Part shown: piece after piece, positions 16,303 to 23,275 of the stretch
Layout of the letters: the number at the start of each line of letters is the position of its first letter
Position numbering within the stretch: the first letter of the stretch is position 1
NCBI GenBank assembly: GCA_021323735.1
Contig: JAJPKM010000014.1
Span: 1 to 32,172 of the forward strand
From: Gammaproteobacteria bacterium
GTDB taxonomy: Bacteria; Pseudomonadota; Gammaproteobacteria; Steroidobacterales; Steroidobacteraceae
Length of the DNA: 32,172 nt
Reading direction: 5' to 3'
The notes under the pieces: generated by a model
The model's input: only the letters and a program-made list of their open reading frames with translations
Databases searched by the model: none
Told to the model about the DNA's origin: nothing
Program-made: the position numbers and the translations under genes

Positions 16303-17085
16303 TCACTGCATGTGCCAGCCGTGACTTACGACAATTGACTGACCGGTAAGCGCATTCGACGGGAATGCGGCAAGCCACAGCGCCACCTCAGCCACGTCCT
16401 GCGACGATGTGAACTCGCCGTCCACCGTGTCGCCCAGCATGACGTCCCTGATCACTTCCTGTTCGCTGATTCCCAGTGCCCGCGCTTGCTCGGGGATTTG
16501 CCTTTCCACCAACGGGGTGCGCACGAATCCCGGACAGATGACATTGGCCCGCACTTTGAACTTGGCACCCTCCTTGGCCACGACCTTGGCCAGCCCCATG
16601 ATTCCATGCTTGGCCGTCACGTAGGGTGCCTTCAGCGGTGAGGCTTCCTTCGAGTGCACCGAGCCCATGTAGATGATGGTCCCGCCGCGCGTCGAATTCT
16701 TCATGAGCGGCAGACAGGCCTTGGTGGTGAGGAATGCGCCGTCGAGATGGACTGCCAAGACGCCCTTCCACTCATCGAGGCTGAGCTCCTCGACCGGTCG
16801 CACGATCTGAGTGCCGGCGTTGCTGACGAGAATGTCGATACCACCGAACCGGGCAGCCGCCGACGACACGGCGGCGTCGACGCTCTTCTCGACCGTCACA
16901 TCCATCGGCAGCGCGACCGCCTCACCGCCCAGCGTGTGGATGAGAGCGGCCACGGCGGCCGTGGCCTCGAACGCAATGTCCGCGATGGCCACCCGCGCGC
17001 CCTCGCGCGCAAAGGCGAGCGCGATTTCCCTGCCGATGCCGCCTGCCGCACCCGTGACCAACGCCGTCTGACCCTGCAGTTTCAT
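16303..17085 (-). CDS. bdhA: D-3-hydroxybutyrate dehydrogenase (SDR family)
   Basis: A 260-residue classical short-chain dehydrogenase, the normal length for NAD-dependent 3-hydroxybutyrate dehydrogenase, which interconverts D-3-hydroxybutyrate and acetoacetate in the cytoplasm. Seen are the TGAAGGIG nucleotide loop, NAG at 89-91, Ser142, Tyr155 and Lys159. Residues matching the substrate-carboxylate pocket known from the Pseudomonas fragi enzyme are also present (Gln93, His144, Lys152, Gln196), as is the C-terminal GWHMQ typical of this subfamily. Its ATG lies 15 bp after the carboxylesterase stop, so it is probably the last gene of an operon headed by the TonB receptor. That context suggests that 3-hydroxybutyrate, or a close analogue, is released from an imported ester. 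Confidence 0.9.
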   Translation of the reverse strand: MKLQGQTALVTGAAGGIGREIALAFAREGARVAIADIAFEATAAVAALIHTLGGEAVALPMDVTVEKSVDAAVSSAAARFGGIDILVSNAGTQIVRPVEELSLDEWKGVLAVHLDGAFLTTKACLPLMKNSTRGGTIIYMGSVHSKEASPLKAPYVTAKHGIMGLAKVVAKEGAKFKVRANVICPGFVRTPLVERQIPEQARALGISEQEVIRDVMLGDTVDGEFTSSQDVAEVALWLAAFPSNALTGQSIVVSHGWHMQ

Positions 17086-17100
17086 ATACCCAATGGCATG

Positions 17101-18639
17101 TCAGCCGAGGACGCTGTGCGGGCCGGGCATGTCTTTCCAGAAGAGGCGTATCGCGGCATACGGATCACTCACCACGCGCGTCTCGGCGGCAAAGATCATC
17201 GTCGAACGATCCTGCGCATCGAATGCCGGCCACTTCGGCAGGTCCGCTGTGTTCGGATTTCCGGTCTTGGCGAAATTCACCCAGGCCGCGGCGAGATGTC
17301 CACACATGGTCATGGCGTCCCGAGACCCCCCGCCGACAATGGCATCCCGTTCATTGTGAAATGAGGCCGCAACGTCCATCCCATGTACCGCGCCGAACTT
17401 CGCATCGAAGGCGGGACTGGCCCACTCCCAGAGGTAGGTGTACACCGGTGCCCGGCGCTGCTCCGCCTTGCGCTCGGCCTGTGCATTGGCGAAGCGCCGA
17501 AATCCGGCGTCGGTGATGATTTGCGAGTAGAGCAAGAAGGGCGATTTGGCCGGGAACAGGTCGCGGTACAGCTCGATCAGGCCATCCGCCTTGCTGCCGA
17601 AGCTTTCGGCCAGGGTCTTTTTCAGTTCCGCTTCCGTCAAGGCGAAGTTCGTCAGGAACAGCCCCGCATCATCCAAGGTGGTGGACACGATGAGCGGAAC
17701 GTCGCTGGACTCGAGCGGTGCCGTGGGCTGAAATGGATCGCTTACCAGGTTGCGGCCATCGAGCACGGGCACGAAGGCATGCATGCCGATTTCCATTTGC
17801 GCCGCCAGCAATCGGCTCCACGGCATGGCGGTGATGTCGCGCAGATTGGATTTCGACAAACCGAGTTGCCGGATGAATCGGCCGGCCAGGTCGGCGCCCG
17901 CCTCGCGTGGCATATGCTTCAGCAATGAGCCGCTTTGAACGGCGGCGCGGTGAAACAATCCGCGCGCCGCGCCCATGGCGAGCAAGGCACTCACCTTCCA
18001 GCCACCCCCGGATTGGCCGAAAATCATGACTTTTCCAGGATCGCCGCCGAAATTGGCGATGTTGTCGCGAACCCACGTGAGGGCCGCCGCCAAATCCATG
18101 ATCCCGCAGGCTCCCGCGTCGGACCACGGACCCGAAGGATCGATATCGGCGAGATTGAGAAATCCGAAGCTGGCCAGTCGATGTGTCACCGTGACCACGA
18201 CCACATCGCCAAAGTCGGCGAGCCTTGCGCCGTCATACATCGGGCCATTGCCCGAACCGATGGCAAAGCCTCCGCCATGGATGGAAAAAAGCACCGCGCG
18301 TTTCTCGCTTGAGCTCGTGCCCGGTGTCCAGACGTTCAATTGCAGGCAGTCCTCGCCCATGCCACCGAAGGCAACGTTGAGATCGAACTGGATGAGGCGC
18401 GCATAGTCATTGCGCCGATCCGAGGGATGTTGCGGGGACACGGGACCGTATCCGAAACAATCGCGCACTCCGGTCCAAGGGGAAGGTGGGCGCGGCCGCT
18501 GAAACCGATTCGGGCCGGCGGTGGACGCCCCGTAAGGCACTCCTTTGAACTGCCGCACGCCCGCCTGGATCAGGCCACGCACCTTTCCGGCCGTGGTTTC
18601 GACCGTGCAAAAGTCCAGGTCATCGGCGGACTGTGTCAT
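17101..18639 (-). CDS. Type B carboxylesterase, cytoplasmic
   Basis: About 512 residues of the alpha/beta-hydrolase carboxylesterase type B family. Seen in order: FKGVPYG near the N-terminus, [11 protein letters not shown], the oxyanion loop [12 protein letters not shown], the nucleophile elbow [11 protein letters not shown] (Ser about residue 210, with GQSGG in place of the usual GESAG), the acidic-residue region [10 protein letters not shown] and the catalytic histidine in GAVHGMD. No signal peptide is visible, unlike many family members, so it should act in the cytoplasm on a substrate that has been imported. ATG 18639 is used; GTG 18657 in the same frame has GGCAGG just upstream and is an alternative. 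It lies 98 bp behind the TonB receptor, with a short tandem repeat in the gap, and 15 bp ahead of the dehydrogenase. Confidence 0.88.
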   Translation of the reverse strand: MTQSADDLDFCTVETTAGKVRGLIQAGVRQFKGVPYGASTAGPNRFQRPRPPSPWTGVRDCFGYGPVSPQHPSDRRNDYARLIQFDLNVAFGGMGEDCLQLNVWTPGTSSSEKRAVLFSIHGGGFAIGSGNGPMYDGARLADFGDVVVVTVTHRLASFGFLNLADIDPSGPWSDAGACGIMDLAAALTWVRDNIANFGGDPGKVMIFGQSGGGWKVSALLAMGAARGLFHRAAVQSGSLLKHMPREAGADLAGRFIRQLGLSKSNLRDITAMPWSRLLAAQMEIGMHAFVPVLDGRNLVSDPFQPTAPLESSDVPLIVSTTLDDAGLFLTNFALTEAELKKTLAESFGSKADGLIELYRDLFPAKSPFLLYSQIITDAGFRRFANAQAERKAEQRRAPVYTYLWEWASPAFDAKFGAVHGMDVAASFHNERDAIVGGGSRDAMTMCGHLAAAWVNFAKTGNPNTADLPKWPAFDAQDRSTMIFAAETRVVSDPYAAIRLFWKDMPGPHSVLG

Positions 18640-18666
18640 GGCGACTCGAGAATCCACGGCCTGCCA

Positions 18667-18732
18667 CTGACCTGAAATTTACTGGCCTGTAATTCGCTGA
18701 CCCGCAACTCGATGACCTGCGATTCACTGATG
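18667..18732. repeat. Degenerate 15-bp tandem repeat, four copies and a partial
   Basis: Four consecutive 15-mers start at 18667, 18682, 18697 and 18712: CTGACCTGAAATTTA, CTGGCCTGTAATTCG, CTGACCCGCAACTCG and ATGACCTGCGATTCA, followed by CTGATGCAG. On the transcribed minus strand each contains an AGGTCAG-like core. The array fills most of the gap between the TonB receptor stop and the esterase start. Its function is unknown. Confidence 0.7.
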
Positions 18733-18736
18733 CAGC

Positions 18737-20977
18737 TCAGTTGAACTTCACTTTCAGAGATACACCGACGGTTCGGGGCTGCGAAAGGTAAACCGGTACC
18801 GGCGCCCCGGAATTGTACTGATTCGCAGCGGTATTGGCTGAAACCTCGCCGACCTTGTCGAAGAGATTCTTCAAGAACAAGCCCAGCTCCAACCCATGGG
18901 GCGCGTTGACCGCCAGATCCAGATCCGTGGTGTTGTACGCACGCAGCCCGTAAAGAGGACTGATGGGCGTGCCAAAGACGGTGTGTTGGCCGCCGAAGCC
19001 GATGTTGCGACTGCCCAAGTAGCGATCGGTCAGCGTGAATGCTCCGGTGTAGCCGTCGACGATGTTGAAATTGTAGGTGCCTAGGACGGCAAAGTTGTAC
19101 CGCGGCGACAACGGCAATCGCGCGCCGGGATTCGGCAGATCGAGTACCGGCGCGGGGCTGGTCAGGCGCGCATTGGTGTAGGCAGCGGAAGCGCCGACGG
19201 TCAGCGGCGCGAAAACTCGATAGTTCACCGCCATCTCTGCGCCGGTCACACGGGCCGTACCGGCGTTCTCGAGCTGATTGACACCTCCATTGTTCACCGT
19301 CACCTGGATGTCCTTCCACAAAATGTCGTAGACATCGAAATCCACGGACAGCCGATTTTCGAGAAATGTCGACTTCTCACCCAGTTCGTAATTCCAGAGC
19401 CGGTCGGCGCCGAAGGTCGGATTTCCAAGCCCGGGTTTCAACACGAAATTAGGACCGCCGGGTCGAAAGCCGCTGGCGGCTCGCGCATACACCATGACAT
19501 CGTCGGTGATATGGAATTTCGGATTGATCAAATAAGTCACCACGCTCTGATCCGAGGTTGCCACCGGCGGTGTGAACACCGCGGCCGATAACGTGGCCAA
19601 CAGACCCGATATGGTTTCCTCATAGGCTTGCCGCTGCTTGCTGTAGCGGACCCCTAAGCCCAGTTCGAACTGCTTGGTGATGAAGACCGTGCCATCGGCG
19701 TACGCGGCATATTCGCGATAAGTGCTGGGCAGAAAGCTGGTGAATGGTGAGATTCCCAGAAGAGTCCCGCCGGGGTTCGCGTTGTCGAACAGATCGACGA
19801 TTTCGGAGGTTTTCTCGGTATCGAAATAGCCGCCTACCAGCCATTGAAAGTAGCCATTCTCATGCGATGCCAGCCGCAACTCTTCGGTGAACTTCTTGGT
19901 CGTGGTGTCGACGAAGAGGCTCCAGGGATCGGCGCCGGCGCCCAATCCAGTGAGGACGGTCTGGTAGATGAGGCTTTGGTCCGTGTTACTGGTGCCATTG
20001 TTGACCTGATAGCCGCTGATGGAGGTCAGTTTGGCGAACGGGAAATCGTAACTCACTTCGCCGGAATACAGCGTCAAGCTGTAGTCCGAGGGCTGGAATG
20101 TCGGGTAGGCCTGATCATAGGTGCCATAGACCGGCTGGTGGGTCGCCGGATTGCGGAAGGCCACGTCGGCGCTTTCGCTCGGGATGTGCTGTGTCGACGC
20201 GTTGAGCCGGATATCCAGTTCCTCGGTCGGCTGCATCAGCAACCCGAAGCGCCCGCCCTCGGAACGGCTCCAACCCTGATTGTCGCGATGAAAAATCGGG
20301 TCCTTGGTGTAGCCGGAATCGTAATCCTGGTAGCCGTCGACGCGCACCGCGCCGATGCCGTTGCCGAACGGCAGGTTCACCATGCCGGTGTAGGTATGGT
20401 TGATACCACCATGCTCGGTGGAGGAGACTGCCACCCCCGCCTCTGCGCTGAATGCCTTGGGATCCGGCGGCGCCGTGATGTACTTCACCGTCCCGCCCAA
20501 CGATGTTGCGCCGTACAACGTGCCTTGTGGGCCGTTGAGCACCTCTACCCGGCTCAAGTCGAAGGTATTGATGTTCAAGCTCTGATACCCGATGCCGAAT
20601 GAGGTGCTGGCCCCCAAGGGTATGTCGTCCACGTACAGGCCGATCGCGCTGCTGAGCTGCGATCCGGTGGTGATGCCGCGGATCACGATCAGGTTGGTGG
20701 ACGCTCCGGTGGATGCATAGCTCAAGCCGGGCACGAAGCCCGCAAAACCCGTGAAGTCCTGTGCGTTCATCTGATCCAAGACACCACCCGTCAGGGCGGT
20801 CACCTGGCCCGCGACATTCTGGATGGACTCGGAGCGCCGCGTGGCCGTCACGATGACGGTCTCGAGTTCGGTATCGGACGCCGCCGACTGTGCCGCGACC
20901 TGGGCCATGGCCTGCGTGTTGCACAAAATGAGCGCGGCCCCGCCTGCCAGCGCGTACTTGAAGCACGATGAAATCAT
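18737..20977 (-). CDS. TonB-dependent outer-membrane receptor
   Basis: A 746-residue receptor. The signal peptide (FKYALAGGAALILCNTQAMAQ) is followed by a TonB-box-like ETVIVTATRRSESIQNV, a plug domain (VTALTGGVLDQMNAQDFTGFAGFVPGLSY, VIRGITTG, YVDDIPLG, VEVLNGPQGTLYGATSLGGTVKYIT) and a 22-strand barrel ending in GVSLKVKFN with a terminal aromatic Phe. Such receptors import large or scarce nutrients using TonB energy. The sequence type resembles the many catabolic receptors of sphingomonads and Steroidobacter relatives rather than well-known siderophore receptors. ATG 20977 has GGGAG 5 nt upstream and is preferred to 20992. It heads a probable operon with the esterase and dehydrogenase and is divergent from a TetR gene; two operator-like sites lie between them. 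Confidence 0.92.
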   Translation of the reverse strand: MISSCFKYALAGGAALILCNTQAMAQVAAQSAASDTELETVIVTATRRSESIQNVAGQVTALTGGVLDQMNAQDFTGFAGFVPGLSYASTGASTNLIVIRGITTGSQLSSAIGLYVDDIPLGASTSFGIGYQSLNINTFDLSRVEVLNGPQGTLYGATSLGGTVKYITAPPDPKAFSAEAGVAVSSTEHGGINHTYTGMVNLPFGNGIGAVRVDGYQDYDSGYTKDPIFHRDNQGWSRSEGGRFGLLMQPTEELDIRLNASTQHIPSESADVAFRNPATHQPVYGTYDQAYPTFQPSDYSLTLYSGEVSYDFPFAKLTSISGYQVNNGTSNTDQSLIYQTVLTGLGAGADPWSLFVDTTTKKFTEELRLASHENGYFQWLVGGYFDTEKTSEIVDLFDNANPGGTLLGISPFTSFLPSTYREYAAYADGTVFITKQFELGLGVRYSKQRQAYEETISGLLATLSAAVFTPPVATSDQSVVTYLINPKFHITDDVMVYARAASGFRPGGPNFVLKPGLGNPTFGADRLWNYELGEKSTFLENRLSVDFDVYDILWKDIQVTVNNGGVNQLENAGTARVTGAEMAVNYRVFAPLTVGASAAYTNARLTSPAPVLDLPNPGARLPLSPRYNFAVLGTYNFNIVDGYTGAFTLTDRYLGSRNIGFGGQHTVFGTPISPLYGLRAYNTTDLDLAVNAPHGLELGLFLKNLFDKVGEVSANTAANQYNSGAPVPVYLSQPRTVGVSLKVKFN

Positions 20978-21039
20978 ATTTACTCCCGCCATAGCTGCGA
21001 ATTTGGAATCGCGGCTCGTTTAGCCGGCATGTTGTTATC

Positions 21040-21060
21040 AATTCAGCGCTCGCTGAAATT
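21040..21060. promoter_or_regulatory. Operator-like palindrome 1, near the TonB receptor
   Basis: TTCAGCG-CT-CGCTGAA (21042-21057) is a perfect 7-bp inverted repeat with a 2-bp centre, flanked by A/T. It lies 63 bp upstream of the receptor's start, where the receptor promoter or leader must be. A second copy matching 17 of 21 positions lies at 21214-21234. Confidence 0.6.
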
Positions 21061-21213
21061 ATTCCAAGACCACTGGCATGTCAAGCCAGGTACGGATCGG
21101 CAAAGCACCGTTCCTCCCGCCTATATTTGAGTTCTTGAGGCGCATTTCAGGCATTTTCGTGCACCGCGCGTCCCGCCTGGGCGCCCGCGTCGCCGGGCGC
21201 GAGGCCGCACGAA

Positions 21214-21234
21214 AATTCAGCGATCGCCTAAATA
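21214..21234. promoter_or_regulatory. Operator-like palindrome 2, near the TetR gene
   Basis: TTCAGCG-AT-CGCCTAA (21217-21232) repeats the left half-site and part of the right half of palindrome 1; the 21-bp windows agree at 17 positions. It lies 100 bp upstream of the TetR start. A pair of matching sites, one per divergent promoter, is what control of both directions by one TetR protein would need. Confidence 0.55.
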
Positions 21235-21333
21235 GGCATGGCAGCGCGTTTTCAGCGGGCGCCGCGGCCATCGATCGGCTATTGTTCCCTCGCGGGAAAC
21301 CCAGTTCCGGGCCCCTACGCCAGAGGATCGTGT

Positions 21334-22062
21334 TTGACCAGTTCTCAGCCCAAGTCGCTGCCCCGACCGAAGAAGAAAAAGCCCAAGCGGCGCGGTAGGC
21401 CTCACCGGTCGGAGGGCGGCGTCAAGGCGCGGGGACGATTACTGGATGCCGCCGAGAGGCTTTTCGCCGACCGGGGTTTCTACGGGGTCACCACACGCCA
21501 AGTGGCCACGATGGCGGGAGCGGACGACGCGCTCATCTACTATCACTTCAAGAACAAATGGGGCCTGTTCAACGCCGTGTTCGAGCGGCGCGCGCGCGTG
21601 CTCATCACGGCGCGACACGATTCGCTGAATGCGTACGTATCGAGCAGCGGCGTCAAATTGAGCGCGCACGGCGCGATCGCCGCGTTCATCAATCCGATGA
21701 TCGAGCTGTCGCAGAATGGGGATTTGGGCTGGAAGAGCTACTTTGCGCTGGTGGCCCAGATCGACAACACCCCCTGGGGCGGCGAGATTATTCACCGCGT
21801 ATTCGACACCAGCGTCCACGAACTCATCGAAATACTGCAGCGCGCGCTGCCGGGAATACCCAAGAGAGAGTTGTACTGGGCCTATAACTTCCTCGCCGGC
21901 TCGATGATGCTGGCGCTTTCGGAGACCGAGCGCGTAGACCGCCTTTCCGACGGCCTGTGCCGCGCCAAGGATCTCGACGAGGTACGCACACGGCTGGTGA
22001 ACTATTGTGCGGGGGGATTCCTCGCGATGGTGACGGAAGAGCGCCTCGCCGGCCGGGCCTGA
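21334..22062 (+). CDS. TetR/AcrR-family regulator of the TonB receptor/esterase operon
   Basis: A 242-residue TetR-family protein. After a very basic N-terminal tail (PRPKKKKPKRRGRPHR) comes the helix-turn-helix domain, RLLDAAERLFADRGFYGVTTRQVATMAGADDALIYYHFKNKWGLFNAVF. The C-terminal domain (ELSQNGDLGWKSYFALVAQIDNTPWGG onward) is of the sort found in regulators related to CerR/RutR-like TetR proteins. The TTG start at 21334 is chosen because AGAGGA lies 6 nt upstream; earlier in-frame starts give non-conserved sequence. It is divergent from the TonB receptor across about 350 bp containing two matching operator-like palindromes, so it probably controls the receptor operon and itself. The effector may be the imported compound or its breakdown product. 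Confidence 0.85.
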   Translation: MTSSQPKSLPRPKKKKPKRRGRPHRSEGGVKARGRLLDAAERLFADRGFYGVTTRQVATMAGADDALIYYHFKNKWGLFNAVFERRARVLITARHDSLNAYVSSSGVKLSAHGAIAAFINPMIELSQNGDLGWKSYFALVAQIDNTPWGGEIIHRVFDTSVHELIEILQRALPGIPKRELYWAYNFLAGSMMLALSETERVDRLSDGLCRAKDLDEVRTRLVNYCAGGFLAMVTEERLAGRA

Positions 22063-22163
22063 GGGGCACCACCTCGCCCGTGGCTGCGTGCCGTCGACCG
22101 ATATCCGTACGGAGCCGCAGATTCGCGATCATACTGAGCCGGATCCGCTCAGGAACTCCCGGC

Positions 22164-23216
22164 ATGAATGTTCGCGATCCATTGCCTGCACGCTCCACGG
22201 CGAACGCCTCGCTGAAGGGGCAGCTGCGAGCGATATCGGCTCATCGGGGTGTTCAGCTGGCCGCGGCGCTGTGGATCCTCGGCAATCTCGCGGCACTTTG
22301 GCTTGCGCACGGTGCCTTACCCTTCGACCGGCCCGCCGTGGCCCAGCTGCCCTTCTCAGTCCAGATGGCCGCGCCCAGCTTGGGAATGATCGAGATTTTC
22401 GCGCTGATGCTGCTCACCTTCTTGATCACGCGCGCCAGAGTCATACCCGACATGCTCGTGCGCGCACCCGAGCACCGCACCGCATGGCGCGAGACTGCTC
22501 TCGTTCTCGGCTATGCCGCCCTGGGTCAGGTGGGTGGCTGGATCCTGGGGCCGGCGCTGGGGTTTCGCCCTTTCAGCTTCCATATTGCCGGCTCGGTCTT
22601 CGGCTGCAGCCAGCCGCCGGCGCGCGCAGAGGTCTGTGTGTGGGCCCTGTACAATTTCCTGGTGTTTGCGGTCGCACCGTATCTGTATTTTCGGCGTCGC
22701 TACACGAATTCCGAGCTCAATCTGCGCTCGACCGACCGCCGCAAAGATGCCTGGTTGATTCTCATCGTCTTGTTGGTCGAATCCGCCTTCGAGCTCATCG
22801 CGCTGGACAAGAGTCTGTTCCGCCTCAGCGCGCATCAAATGCTCCTGGGAGCGCCGCTGACATTCTTCGTATTCTTCCTCGGCACGGTGCTGCCCACCAT
22901 GGTCCTGATCTACGCGATCCTGCTGCCGCGCTATCTGCGATTGACCGGATCGGCGATCAGCACGGTGCTGCTCGGTGGATTGACCTATGCGCTCATGCAC
23001 ATCGTCGAGGGTTGGTCCGCATTCGATTCACCGCGCAACGCGGCGCTGTCGCTGATTTTCGTGGTGCTGCAGTATTTCGGGCCGGGGATGATCAAGAGCG
23101 TCCTGACATTGCGCACCGGCAATGCCTGGGTCCATGCCATCGGCTACCACGCGGTGGCCCCGCACGTGATCGTCGACACGCCCTTGATGGTGAAAACTTT
23201 CGGCATCCTGCCCTGA
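22164..23216 (+). CDS. Multi-pass membrane protein resembling a CPBP protease without its catalytic glutamates
   Basis: A 350-residue protein with about eight hydrophobic helices. The C-terminal 150 residues follow the layout of CPBP (CAAX protease/Abi) intramembrane proteins: VLPTMVLIYAILLPRYLR where motif 1 (EExxxR) should lie, GLTYALMHIVEGW like motif 2 with its histidine, and WVHAIGYHAVAPH like motif 3. The two glutamates of motif 1 are absent (Pro-Thr/Met instead), so proteolysis is unlikely if the comparison is right. ATG 22164 has AGGA about 9 nt upstream. It follows the TetR gene by about 100 bp on the same strand. The CPBP link is my inference; it could be an unrelated membrane family. 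Confidence 0.6.
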   Translation: MNVRDPLPARSTANASLKGQLRAISAHRGVQLAAALWILGNLAALWLAHGALPFDRPAVAQLPFSVQMAAPSLGMIEIFALMLLTFLITRARVIPDMLVRAPEHRTAWRETALVLGYAALGQVGGWILGPALGFRPFSFHIAGSVFGCSQPPARAEVCVWALYNFLVFAVAPYLYFRRRYTNSELNLRSTDRRKDAWLILIVLLVESAFELIALDKSLFRLSAHQMLLGAPLTFFVFFLGTVLPTMVLIYAILLPRYLRLTGSAISTVLLGGLTYALMHIVEGWSAFDSPRNAALSLIFVVLQYFGPGMIKSVLTLRTGNAWVHAIGYHAVAPHVIVDTPLMVKTFGILP

Positions 23217-23275
23217 AGGGTCGTTACAGCGGGCTGCACGCCTCTTGGATCGAATGCTGTACCTCTCAGATTTGA

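Noticed and set aside
18636-19319. Frame covering the 15-bp repeats, reading as a pentapeptide-like repeat
   Set aside because: Most of it overlaps the TonB receptor in another frame; the repeats are better treated as intergenic DNA.
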